DNA of 64,000 bases from Chitinophaga filiformis (lineage in GTDB: Bacteria > Bacteroidota > Bacteroidia > Chitinophagales > Chitinophagaceae): assembly GCF_023100805.1 (NCBI RefSeq), contig NZ_CP095855.1, positions 3,389,001-3,453,000 of the forward strand. Reading direction: 5' to 3'. Position 1 is the first letter of the stretch, and every line of letters begins with the position of its first letter. The translations under genes were made by a program, and so were the position numbers. The notes beneath the pieces were generated by a model. That model was not told the DNA's origin and did not search any database. It was given only the letters and a program-made list of their open reading frames with translations. Below are positions 7,040 to 15,067 of this stretch, piece after piece.

Positions 7040-7396
7040 TTATTTAAATTTAAAGGGATACTTTAGCCATATCATAATTAATGGCATCGCTAAAAACGGG
7101 ATCTCTATCAACGCGATGCGGTAATTTTCCGCCCGCAGCGCCAGCCCCATAATCATGATGACCAGGAATGCATTTAGCATGTTGCCCAGGAAAAATGTAT
7201 AGGGGATGAGCAAAAGTATGCCGATAGCTATGGCTACAGCAGCCAGATATAGAACGAACGCTTCGCTGATCCCTAAACTTTCCATCATCTTAACGGACTC
7301 CGGATTGTTTTTAAAATGTACGGTATCCCAGGCATGTTTGAAACTGAGCGTTACCGAAATGAGCAGCAGCAGTGCGGAACTAATATTCTTTACCAT
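7040..7396 (-). CDS. DoxX-like small membrane protein
   Basis: 118 aa with four predicted membrane segments (about 5-20, 45-65, 68-88, 95-112); motifs such as LLLLISVTLSFKHAWD and AIAIGILLLIPYTFFLGNML fit DoxX-like proteins. These are small integral membrane proteins of mostly unknown role, often beside oxidoreductases. It is the last gene of a minus-strand set (SDR, DUF2147, small membrane protein, this gene) with only 3 nt to the gene before it, so it is very likely co-transcribed. Confidence 0.75.
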   Translation of the reverse strand: MVKNISSALLLLISVTLSFKHAWDTVHFKNNPESVKMMESLGISEAFVLYLAAVAIAIGILLLIPYTFFLGNMLNAFLVIMIMGLALRAENYRIALIEIPFLAMPLIMIWLKYPFKFK

Positions 7397-7399
7397 TGT

Positions 7400-7597
7400 T
7401 TAATTAAGGACAAAATTGTTCATAATATAAGCTCCGAGTATGGCTATCGGCACGCCGATCATTGCGCTTGTTAAAGCTCTTCTCGCCTTATTGGGATATA
7501 CCTTTCTGTGTCTGAAATACAGGAAGAATCCTATAGGAGGAACGGCATTGGAAACGACGAACCAAAACTTTGACAAATGGTCTGTATTATCTTTCAT
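7400..7597 (-). CDS. Small membrane protein, unknown
   Basis: 65 aa with two probable membrane segments (about 10-27 and 43-62; VSNAVPPIGFFLYFRHRK and LTSAMIGVPIAILGAYIM). A basic patch RHRKVYPNKARR lies between them. It sits 3 nt before the DoxX-like gene and 17 nt after the DUF2147 gene, so it belongs to the same operon. No function recognised. Confidence 0.7.
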   Translation of the reverse strand: MKDNTDHLSKFWFVVSNAVPPIGFFLYFRHRKVYPNKARRALTSAMIGVPIAILGAYIMNNFVLN

Positions 7598-7614
7598 GAG
7601 TATTGTTTTATAAT

Positions 7615-8049
7615 TTACTGCACTCTTTTCCAGTTGAATGATTTGCCCATCAATGGTATACCTTTGTAGCCCCGGGTTTCAAGTTCTTCAGGACCTTTCA
7701 GTTTACCTTTGAAACTATAGGTGTTTCCATCCTGTACGCTATACAGCTTACCGTCCACGTATTCGCCATCCTTGTAGACAAGATCGGTAATATGCGTAAT
7801 GCCTTGCACGGATCTGCTCCGGAGCTTTTCATCAGGATTTTTAAGGTCCTTCTTTGACGTTTTTCCATCTGCTTCGAACATGTCTTTCGACCATAAGAGT
7901 TTGGCCGAGTAGGTGTTGCCTGCTTTGAACACCTCGATCTTGTAATCATCACATTGCCATACTCCTGTAATTTGGTCTGCAGGTAGTTTCTGCGCGGAAG
8001 ATGCCAGTGATAAGAGCAGCGTAAACAATGCTAAAATTGTTTTTTTCAT
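7615..8049 (-). CDS. DUF2147 secreted protein
   Basis: 144 aa. Signal peptide about 1-19 (MKKTILALFTLLLSLASSAQ). The mature part has the DUF2147 pattern: ITGVWQCDDYKIEVFKAGNT, then the conserved segment for the small molecular pieces SKKDLKNPDEKLRSR, LVYKDGEYVDGKLYSVQDG and ending GKSFNWKRV. Family members are periplasmic or exported, often found with steroid- or lipid-related oxidoreductases; no biochemical role is known. It lies 10 nt downstream of an SDR gene and heads the small membrane genes. Confidence 0.85.
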   Translation of the reverse strand: MKKTILALFTLLLSLASSAQKLPADQITGVWQCDDYKIEVFKAGNTYSAKLLWSKDMFEADGKTSKKDLKNPDEKLRSRSVQGITHITDLVYKDGEYVDGKLYSVQDGNTYSFKGKLKGPEELETRGYKGIPLMGKSFNWKRVQ

Positions 8050-8059
8050 AGCCGGTTAT

Positions 8060-8842
8060 TTATTGTTGAATATTAAGTTTTCTGAATTTTTCAAATTCCC
8101 TGTGCCCTAATTTCATTAATTGCTTAGGCATCAGCCTGCTTAAGAATTTTATCACATTCACCAGGAACGGCTTAATCTCAGGCGTGTCGTTCAAAAGTCC
8201 TTTGATGGCTACACTCACTAGTTTATCCACATCCATCATTTGGCTTGGATTCGGTGGCAATACCCAATCATTCTGAAGATTGGTATTCACCCCCGGAGGA
8301 ACTAGTTCGAATACCTTGACATTGGTTTTGCTCAATTGGAGGCGCAGTGCCTGGGAATAAGCATGAACCCCTGCTTTTGAAGCGCTATAAACCGGAGCGG
8401 TGGAGTAGGGTATGAAAGCAATGGCAGAGGAAACGTTCACAATTGCTGCCGTACGCTTTTGGGTCAGGTGCGGTAAAAACTGATGAACCATCCGGATCGT
8501 TCCGGTGAGATTAATATCAATCTCACGGGTTATGTTTTCCAGGTCCTTGCTGGCATCCTGAAGGTCAAGCAACCGCATTTCACCCGCATTGTTGATGATT
8601 ATATTCAGATCAGGATATTGTTTTGTCACCTCTTCATACAGGCGCTCAATATCTTGCGGATCACTTACATCGCTCCGAAAGACGTGTATCCCGGGGAAAC
8701 GCCTTTTCGTATCATTTAAGGCTTCTTGTTTGCGACCTGTAACGATAATCGTTGATCCCTGTTCGGTAAGTTGCCTGACGAGTTCCAGCCCTATACCGCT
8801 GGTTCCTCCTGTGATCAGGATGGTGTTGTTCTTTAAATCCAT
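8060..8842 (-). CDS. Short-chain dehydrogenase (DltE-like)
   Basis: 260 aa classical SDR. The cofactor motif is TGGTSGIG near residue 12, then NNAGEMR, INLTGTIRMV, the Ser in VNVSSAIAF and YSASK with the active Tyr and Lys. The C-terminal part (ALRLQLSKTNVKVFELVPPG) fits the DltE-like oxidoreductases. It is 47% or so alike by eye to the SDR at 11630-12406, which shares NNAGEMR and the same C-terminal layout, so the two are probably paralogs. It is the first gene of the SDR-DUF2147-membrane protein operon. Substrate unknown. Confidence 0.9.
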   Translation of the reverse strand: MDLKNNTILITGGTSGIGLELVRQLTEQGSTIIVTGRKQEALNDTKRRFPGIHVFRSDVSDPQDIERLYEEVTKQYPDLNIIINNAGEMRLLDLQDASKDLENITREIDINLTGTIRMVHQFLPHLTQKRTAAIVNVSSAIAFIPYSTAPVYSASKAGVHAYSQALRLQLSKTNVKVFELVPPGVNTNLQNDWVLPPNPSQMMDVDKLVSVAIKGLLNDTPEIKPFLVNVIKFLSRLMPKQLMKLGHREFEKFRKLNIQQ

Positions 8843-9034
8843 ATTTTCTCACTATTGTTGAAGCAAAGGTCACCTGATGCCGATGAGCAGATGTATCCAA
8901 AAGTCGCCAGGTTGTAGTAAAAAGGAATATTGTCGGTTTTTATGACAAGTAAGCAGTTTATAACTTTACTTAAGATCGTAAACACCATTTGCTTTGCAGA
9001 TGCAATGTTAGCAGGAACAAAATTTTCTAAACCT

Positions 9035-10078
9035 CTACTTCTTTGGCTTCGCAAAGGGACTAAAAGAAAGTCCGATGTTGACGTAAGGTGCCGCATCAGC
9101 GCTGCCTTCCCAGGTGTAATCGGTGAAAGAACGGTCTTTTTCAAACGTCCGTGCATAAGGATTTATACGCACGCCGGCCCGCAAGGACAGGATGATGCTT
9201 CCCGGTAAAATATGCTCATAAAGCAACCCAGGGTTCACGTCGACCTGGCGATACTGATAGGTTGTGCCGTTTTCGTCAAGGTCGTTCAGAAAGAAGGTAG
9301 TTTGCGGGTCCAGTTCCCAACCTGCGGAAAGCCTGCCCTTGCTAAACAATTTTTTTCGCAGGTAGGCATACCGTGGCAGAAAGACATCCGCAATTAGGCT
9401 TTCATTGAACTTATGCTCGTAAAGCAATGTAGGAATTACACGGATGAACATACCAGGATCGGTGCTGTACAAAATACCGACATTGATTTTCGTTCTGTTG
9501 TTCGCTTTAAGCACAATAGCGCCGGTAAACACCCCGCGAACCCTTTCCAGTGAACGTTCACTCCAATCTATATTGATACTACCGCTATAGATGGCGGTCT
9601 TCCCAAAGAGTTTAGAGAAATAGGTAAGGTTCAGGCCTTCTGTATGATAATGAAGATCCCTGCTGACTGCTTGTGATGTTTCTGTTGTGGACGTCGGAAA
9701 ATTATATTGAGCAGAAACATACCGGTAAAAACCAGTGGCTTGTACTAACCATCGACGGTTTTGAAAAAGATTGATATTAGCACTTGCACTCAGTTGGGAC
9801 CATTTGGTGAACTCCCCATCTGGAAGGTCTTGCCCTCTAAGGGTAGACGATGAATTATAATTGCCATATTGTTTATAGTCTATGCTGAATAGCCTGCGTT
9901 CGGCAAACTTATCCGCTGTATATTCAGTTACCTTTCTGGTGAGGCTATCCTGGCGCTGTGCCTTACCGGTGAATGGCAGCATTGCAATACCCATGACTAC
10001 TACCAGCGGCAGAATATGGCCGGAAGCTGCTCTTATTGAGCTACGGGCGCCAGAAATCGAAAAATTGTGATTGAACAT
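9035..10078 (-). CDS. Outer-membrane beta-barrel protein (DUF6268-like)
   Basis: 347 aa. A hydrophobic segment (about 22-40) ends in FTGKAQ, consistent with a signal peptide with a long N-region. The mature protein alternates aromatic and polar residues in amphipathic strands (KWSQLSASANINLFQNRRW, LVQATGFYRYVSAQYNF, AAPYVNIGLSFSPFAK at the end). This is an outer-membrane barrel that resembles the DUF6268 group. It lies alone between the SDR operon and the MFS gene. Transported substrate or role unknown. Confidence 0.7.
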   Translation of the reverse strand: MFNHNFSISGARSSIRAASGHILPLVVVMGIAMLPFTGKAQRQDSLTRKVTEYTADKFAERRLFSIDYKQYGNYNSSSTLRGQDLPDGEFTKWSQLSASANINLFQNRRWLVQATGFYRYVSAQYNFPTSTTETSQAVSRDLHYHTEGLNLTYFSKLFGKTAIYSGSINIDWSERSLERVRGVFTGAIVLKANNRTKINVGILYSTDPGMFIRVIPTLLYEHKFNESLIADVFLPRYAYLRKKLFSKGRLSAGWELDPQTTFFLNDLDENGTTYQYRQVDVNPGLLYEHILPGSIILSLRAGVRINPYARTFEKDRSFTDYTWEGSADAAPYVNIGLSFSPFAKPKK

Positions 10079-10106
10079 AATTGCTAAGTTTAATTGTATG
10101 GAAGTA

Positions 10107-10229
10107 TTATTTTTTGCGACTGAGCTTGATCTTGACGAAGATGTCGATGCCGCAGGTAGTCAGGCCAACATAACGTATGGGTGTCGACCGAAGGCCGAAC
10201 AATACCCGTTCATACTGTTTTATCAGCCG
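10107..10229 (-). pseudogene. Unidentified 40-codon coding remnant
   Basis: The minus strand reads RLIKQYERVLFGLRSTPIRY and then VGLTTCGIDIFVKIKLSRKK before TAA at 10107-10109. It has coding-like composition but no start codon, and a stop lies just upstream. Probably the tail of a gene lost between the MFS and barrel genes. No family recognised. Confidence 0.3.
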
Positions 10230-10254
10230 TTATCCTAGACCGCAGGTTGGATAG

Positions 10255-11583
10255 TCAATGACTTATGTTATTTAATGAAAGGTAATTACCTGTATCTGTA
10301 GGGATATTTTGCCTGGATCTTTCAGACAGGTGTTCCCTGATCTTTTTGCTGGCAATGAATATGGCAATGCTGCTTAGTACACTGGCAATAGGAACGATCA
10401 TCATTCCCCAGCGCAAACCGTTTACTTCATAAGCGGCGCTGACCGTGTCACTGATTATGCCCACGAGTAGCGGCGATAGTGCCGGGCCTAACAAGCCGGA
10501 AGCGATCATGAGCAAACTGGAAGACAACGCCTGCTGCCCCGAACCTGCTATAAGATGACCTGCACCAAAGGCAAATGGAAGCAGAAACGCAAATGCCAGC
10601 ATAGCAGGTACAAAAAGCGCAATGGACATCCAGCCTTCGGGCGCCAGGAGCCCTGCGATCGTTGCGATTGCAGCAATGCTGAAAACAACAGCTGGCGGAT
10701 GCAGTAAACGGTTGGCCCCACGGTTTAAAGCGCTGTCAAATAACCGGCCGCCACCCACGGTGCCGATAATGCCCATCAGCCCTTGTAACAAGCCGAACGA
10801 TAGTCCTACCTGGCTGGCTGTCAAGCCGTGTGTCCGTATCAGGAATGGAGCGGTAAAAGAATAAAATGGTGCAGCGGCAAAGCCTAGAAAATTCGCGCCG
10901 ATGAACATCCACAGGAACGCCGGTTTTGACAGAAGCCCGCGACCGGCGGACCAGATATTACTGTTCTCGCTGCTGGTCTTTGAAACAATTGCGATTTTCC
11001 CTGTAAACGTCAGGACAAGGATCACTAATAGTAATCCGACCCCTCCTGCAATAAATAGCGCAACGCGCCAGCCGATATGATCACTTGCCCAGCCGCCGAC
11101 GCCAAACCCTATCATCGTACCCAAAGGGATGCCCATTGAATAAATGCCAAGCGCACGACCGCGCCGATGCCCGGAAATGTTCCCGGCGATCAGCGCATGA
11201 CTGGCAGGGGTTCCTCCAGCTTCCCCAAGTGCTACACCAAATCGTGAAAGCGCCATCGTGACGAACCCCACCGAAAAACCGCCTAGTCCGGTCATAACGC
11301 TCCAGATCAATACGCACCAGAGCAAAACCTGTCTGGACGCACCGCGGTCTGCTAAACGGGCCAGCGGCAGAGATGCCAGTGAATAGATCACTGCGAATGC
11401 AATTCCATTGATCAGCCCTAATTGTGTATCGCTGAGGTGTAATTCTTTCTTAATGGACTCAGCCAGGATAAAGGGTAATATCCGGTCAATCTGGCTGAAA
11501 GCGCTGACCAAAAATAATGTGATGATAAAAGCCGTTCTGCGCCAAGGGCTCAGCAGCAATACTGACGTTATTGGATCCTTCAT
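10255..11583 (-). CDS. MFS transporter
   Basis: 442 aa with 12 predicted membrane segments. The N-terminal half has the MFS loop motif (SLPLARLADRGASRQVLLW), followed by GVALGEAGGTPASHALIAG and HRRGRALGIYSMGIPLG. The second half begins after a loop at about residue 205-220. The pattern fits sugar-acid or phthalate-type MFS permeases that carry organic anions or act in drug efflux; the cargo cannot be read from sequence. It lies 46 nt downstream of an SDR gene on the same strand. Confidence 0.85.
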   Translation of the reverse strand: MKDPITSVLLLSPWRRTAFIITLFLVSAFSQIDRILPFILAESIKKELHLSDTQLGLINGIAFAVIYSLASLPLARLADRGASRQVLLWCVLIWSVMTGLGGFSVGFVTMALSRFGVALGEAGGTPASHALIAGNISGHRRGRALGIYSMGIPLGTMIGFGVGGWASDHIGWRVALFIAGGVGLLLVILVLTFTGKIAIVSKTSSENSNIWSAGRGLLSKPAFLWMFIGANFLGFAAAPFYSFTAPFLIRTHGLTASQVGLSFGLLQGLMGIIGTVGGGRLFDSALNRGANRLLHPPAVVFSIAAIATIAGLLAPEGWMSIALFVPAMLAFAFLLPFAFGAGHLIAGSGQQALSSSLLMIASGLLGPALSPLLVGIISDTVSAAYEVNGLRWGMMIVPIASVLSSIAIFIASKKIREHLSERSRQNIPTDTGNYLSLNNISH

Positions 11584-11629
11584 GACAGTAATTTGTTTGT
11601 TAGCAGAAATCTTCTAATACCAGGGGGGA

Positions 11630-12406
11630 TTATTTACCAGACATGGCTTTCTCGCCCATCTTAGTGGCTTGCGAAAGCATGAATTTGGGGGCAAGCCTGC
11701 TCAGGATACGCATGATCCTGGCAGGACCAGGGAAGATCTCATAGGTATCACTTATTATTCCTTTAATAGCTTCAGCTACTATTTTTTCGGGAGACACTAA
11801 CATTTTGGTATCAACTGTACCGCCATTCCTGAATCTGTCATTCAAGGGGGTTGTGGAGCCAGGAGCAATCAGTTCAAATACCTTGACCCCGGTGGATCTA
11901 ACCTGTACCCGCAGACATTGCGTGAACGATCGTAATCCTGATTTACTGGCACTATAGACAGGGGCAATTGGAAACGCACCAAGGGCGATACCAGAGGTTA
12001 CATTGATGATGGCAGCGGTGTGCTGTTTTTTCAGGTGGGGCAGAAATTCCTGGACCATACGGATGGGGCCCATCAGGTTGATTTCTATTTCGCGGGTAAG
12101 GTCATATAGATCGTGATCATCATGCAGGGAGATCTTCCGCATCTCTCCGGCATTATTAATCAGCATATTCAGTTGAGGAAACTTTTTAGTCACTTCTTTA
12201 TACAGACCGCTAATATCCTCAATCTTGCTAACGTCACTTTTTATAGTGTGGATGCCGGGAAGGCGCTGTTTCGTCTCTTCCAGTTTTTGTTCGTTCCTTC
12301 CTGTGATAATTACGGTGTTGCCGAGTTCGAGAAGCCTGGAGGCAAACTCGAAACCAAAGCCGCTTGTTCCGCCGGTGATCAGGATTGTGTTCTTTCTTAA
12401 TTCCAT
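11630..12406 (-). CDS. Short-chain dehydrogenase (DltE-like)
   Basis: 258 aa from ATG 12406 (MELRKNTILITGG). A longer in-frame reading to 12571 would run into the AraC gene and adds a cysteine-rich stretch unlike the family. Motifs: TGGTSGFG, NNAGEMR, INVTSGIAL and YSASK. Paralog of the SDR at 8060-8842, which it resembles along its whole length, and separated from it by a barrel gene and the MFS gene. It lies 91 nt downstream of an AraC-type regulator on the same strand. I infer that regulator, SDR and MFS form a unit; substrate unknown. Confidence 0.9.
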   Translation of the reverse strand: MELRKNTILITGGTSGFGFEFASRLLELGNTVIITGRNEQKLEETKQRLPGIHTIKSDVSKIEDISGLYKEVTKKFPQLNMLINNAGEMRKISLHDDHDLYDLTREIEINLMGPIRMVQEFLPHLKKQHTAAIINVTSGIALGAFPIAPVYSASKSGLRSFTQCLRVQVRSTGVKVFELIAPGSTTPLNDRFRNGGTVDTKMLVSPEKIVAEAIKGIISDTYEIFPGPARIMRILSRLAPKFMLSQATKMGEKAMSGK

Positions 12407-12497
12407 CTTCTTTAATTTGATGGAACAAAGTTGGCAAGAACGAATAAGGTGGGCTTTGCAAGAATCAAAACAATGTTTGCAAGAAAGAAACCTTTTC

Positions 12498-13427
12498 CTA
12501 GTTTCTAAAGGTCTGTGGAGAACAGTCGGTCTGTTTCTTGAAAAAGTTAGAGAAATGAGCGACCTCTTCAAATCCCAGACTAAAAGCGATCTCGGACACG
12601 TTCCATTCCGTTTGCCTGAGCAGTATCTTGGCTTCCTGAATGATCCGGTTGCTGATAAGATTCCTGGTTGTCTGGCCGGTCTGTTGTTTCAGCACCCGGT
12701 TCAGATAGTTAACATGGATAGACAGCTGATCGGCATAGTCTTTAGGCTTCCGCAGTTTAAGTCCCTGAAATGGTGAGGCAATAGGGAACTGGCGCTCTAA
12801 AAGTTCGGCGAATAATGAGGAGACACGAGATGAGGCGTTATGCTCCTGGTAAAGGTCGGTAGCAGGCTGCAGCTTTTGTCCATAATGGATCAGTTCCATC
12901 AGGTAGTTGCGTATCAGGTCATACTTATAAGCATAATCGGAATTGATCTCTTTATGCATCTTTTTAAAAATCGTTTTGATCTCTTCTTTTTCCTGATCAT
13001 TGATATGGAAGCAGGGATATCCCCCGGGCTTAAATATAGGCAGTTCGTCAAGTACAACACCAATTTTGGACTGAGCAAGAAAATCGGCACTGAAGAGGCA
13101 AAAGTAGCCACGCTGGTCCATGTCTTTTGCAATCCAGTTATAAGGCACCTTAGGTGTGGTAAACATTAGTGCCTGCGTTTCGATATCAATTACCTTATCG
13201 GCATATTCCGCCCGGTTGCGCCCGTCGATCAGGTTGATCTTATAATAAGCACGCCTGTTGTAGGTCATATTGGGCTTAACTTTCACCAGCTTTGCCAATT
13301 CACTGACATCAAATACATTGAAATGGCCGACTTCTTTTGTAAGCCCCTGCGGCAATAACTGGCTGATGTCTTTATTTAAATTTTTGGAAGCTGTTTTATA
13401 AAAACCTTCAATTGTGGTAATCTCCAT
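12498..13427 (-). CDS. AraC-family transcriptional regulator
   Basis: 309 aa from ATG 13427 (MEITTIEGFYKTASK). The in-frame start at 13535 adds a leader with no match to the family and overlaps the region before GH105. The N-terminal 200 residues form a cupin-like ligand domain (MTYNRRAYYKINLIDGRNRA). The C-terminal AraC/XylS domain has two helix-turn-helix parts, with YADQLSIHVNYLNRVLKQQT and the conserved WNVSEIAFSLGFEEVAHFSN then FKKQTDCSPQTFR. It probably activates the downstream SDR and MFS genes. The inducer is unknown. Confidence 0.9.
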   Translation of the reverse strand: MEITTIEGFYKTASKNLNKDISQLLPQGLTKEVGHFNVFDVSELAKLVKVKPNMTYNRRAYYKINLIDGRNRAEYADKVIDIETQALMFTTPKVPYNWIAKDMDQRGYFCLFSADFLAQSKIGVVLDELPIFKPGGYPCFHINDQEKEEIKTIFKKMHKEINSDYAYKYDLIRNYLMELIHYGQKLQPATDLYQEHNASSRVSSLFAELLERQFPIASPFQGLKLRKPKDYADQLSIHVNYLNRVLKQQTGQTTRNLISNRIIQEAKILLRQTEWNVSEIAFSLGFEEVAHFSNFFKKQTDCSPQTFRN

Positions 13428-13483
13428 ATTGATCGATTTGCAAGAATCAAATATAATTATTTTATCCCCCAATTTTTGACATG

Positions 13484-13533
13484 AATCGACAAAAATCTGA
13501 ACAAAACCCACCAGAAATATTCTATTTCTTCGC
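13484..13533 (+). promoter_or_regulatory. PUL motif and promoter of the GH105 gene
   Basis: AATCGACAAAAATCTGAACA starts at 13484. The same motif occurs upstream of SusC (14783) and GH43 (24313). In all three, TTCG or TTTG begins exactly 43 nt after the T of TCGAC, here at 13529, close to the -7 element of Bacteroidota promoters (TAnnTTTG). Likely the operator of the PUL response regulator at 20272-21036 (inference). Confidence 0.6.
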
Positions 13534-13621
13534 ATAACTCATGCCTCAGTGCAGTAAAGTGATTTCGCAACAGGCGAACACCTGATCCGAAATAGACAAT
13601 CACTAAAATTCATAAAACGTT

Positions 13622-14725
13622 ATGCGAAAAATATTTTTTTCCCTATTAACAATTTTATCTTTTCAATTTGCTTCCGCTCAACAAAACTCCTTTACCACAT
13701 TTCCTAAAGGCGCTGCCCCTGAAGATGTAGGCAAACGATTAGCCTACCACTTTGTTGACGGCAGGCATGAACTCTATGCCGGCCAATACATCCACTACGC
13801 CGAAGTTTGTACCTGGAATGGCGCTTTGGATTACGCCCTGAAAACCAAAGACCAAAAACTGATCAAACTCTTGCAGGACAAATTTGAACCCTTCTTTACC
13901 CGTGAAAAACCACTTCTGCCTCCAAAGAACCATGTTGACTATAACATGTTCGGTAGTGTGGCACTCAAACTCTACCAGATCACAAAAGACGAACGCTATA
14001 AAACAATAGGCCTGGCCTACGCAGATTCCCAATGGGAATTGCCTGACAATGCAAAGCCGGAAGAGAAATCCTGGGCAGACAAGGGCTATTCATGGCAAAC
14101 CCGCCTGTGGATCGACGATATGTACATGATCACCGTAGTACAAAACGAAGCTTATAAAGTGACCGGCGACCGCAAATACATTGACAGGGCGGCAAAAGAA
14201 ATGGTCCTCTACCTGGATAGATTGCAGCGCCCGAACGGCCTTTTCTATCATGCCCCTGATGTTCCCTACATCTGGGCAAGAGGTGCCGGCTGGATGGCAG
14301 TAGGCATGCCGGACCTGCTTCGCGACCTGCCTGAAGACCACAAAGACCGCCCGCGGATCATGGAAGGTTATCTGGCCATGATGAAAAGCCTGAAGGAATA
14401 CCAGAGACCAGATGGTATGTGGAACCAGCTGATCGATCAGGCAGATTTCTGGCCTGAAACATCCGGCACGGCAATGTTTACCTATGCGTTTATAACAGGT
14501 GTTCAGCAAGGCTGGTTAGATGCCGCAGTTTATGCGCCCGCGGCCCGGAAAGCATGGCTGGCAATGGTTGCCCATATTGATGAACGCAATAATGTAACAG
14601 AGGTTTGCATTGGTACCGGTAAAAAGAATGATAAACAATATTACCATGACCGGCCCCGCAATGCGGGTGACCTCCATGGACAAGCCCCTTACCTCTGGTG
14701 CGCCGCTGCTCTCCTGGGAAAATAA
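13622..14725 (+). CDS. GH105 unsaturated rhamnogalacturonyl hydrolase-like enzyme
   Basis: 367 aa. Signal peptide about 1-19 (MRKIFFSLLTILSFQFASA). The alpha6/alpha6-barrel pattern of GH88/GH105 is clear: TWNGALDYALKTKDQ, YSWQTRLWIDDMYMITVVQN with the Asp pair at about residues 165-166 (the likely general acid), YIWARGAGWMAVGM at about 215-228 and PETSGTAMFTYAFITG. GH105 enzymes hydrate the unsaturated uronic acid left by pectin lyases and release the sugar. A short terminator follows. The motif shared with SusC and GH43 lies upstream, so it belongs to the same PUL. Exact substrate is inference from family and context. Confidence 0.85.
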   Translation: MRKIFFSLLTILSFQFASAQQNSFTTFPKGAAPEDVGKRLAYHFVDGRHELYAGQYIHYAEVCTWNGALDYALKTKDQKLIKLLQDKFEPFFTREKPLLPPKNHVDYNMFGSVALKLYQITKDERYKTIGLAYADSQWELPDNAKPEEKSWADKGYSWQTRLWIDDMYMITVVQNEAYKVTGDRKYIDRAAKEMVLYLDRLQRPNGLFYHAPDVPYIWARGAGWMAVGMPDLLRDLPEDHKDRPRIMEGYLAMMKSLKEYQRPDGMWNQLIDQADFWPETSGTAMFTYAFITGVQQGWLDAAVYAPAARKAWLAMVAHIDERNNVTEVCIGTGKKNDKQYYHDRPRNAGDLHGQAPYLWCAAALLGK

Positions 14726-14731
14726 CTGCAT

Positions 14732-14770
14732 ACCGTTGGTGGGCCAGGACAAACCCACCAACGGTTACCT
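14732..14770 (+). terminator. Terminator after GH105
   Basis: Perfect 12-bp stem ACCGTTGGTGGG (14732-14743) with CCCACCAACGGT (14754-14765), 6 nt after the stop, followed by a weak T-rich stretch (TACCTTACTTTGG). Confidence 0.6.
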
Positions 14771-15067
14771 TACTTTGGAACGATTCGACAAAAAGTTGAA
14801 TAAACCAAACAGAAAAAGAATGATTACTTCGCAATAGCATATCAACCATGTAGATCGGAAAAAAGAGATCAGGGATCAACCAAATACGAATAGAAAAAAA
14901 CAGATAACACTTGCAGGGTTCGCGCTGATGAATATTCCACTTATGAAAGGCCTAAAGTATTATCTCCTGATAGATTGAAGAAAAATTTCACGAATGATGA
15001 ACCATCAACAGATGGCTCCTGGGGTACTATGACCAAAATCAACCCAATAATAAATTAGCTGATAATT
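14771..15067 (+). promoter_or_regulatory. Promoter region and 5' UTR of SusC, with PUL motif
   Basis: TTCGACAAAAAGTTGAATAA lies at 14784-14803, with TTCG at 14828, again 43 nt after the T of TCGAC. The start codon of SusC is at 15068, so the 5' UTR would be about 230 nt, long for this locus. No further conserved hairpin was recognised in the UTR. Confidence 0.5.
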
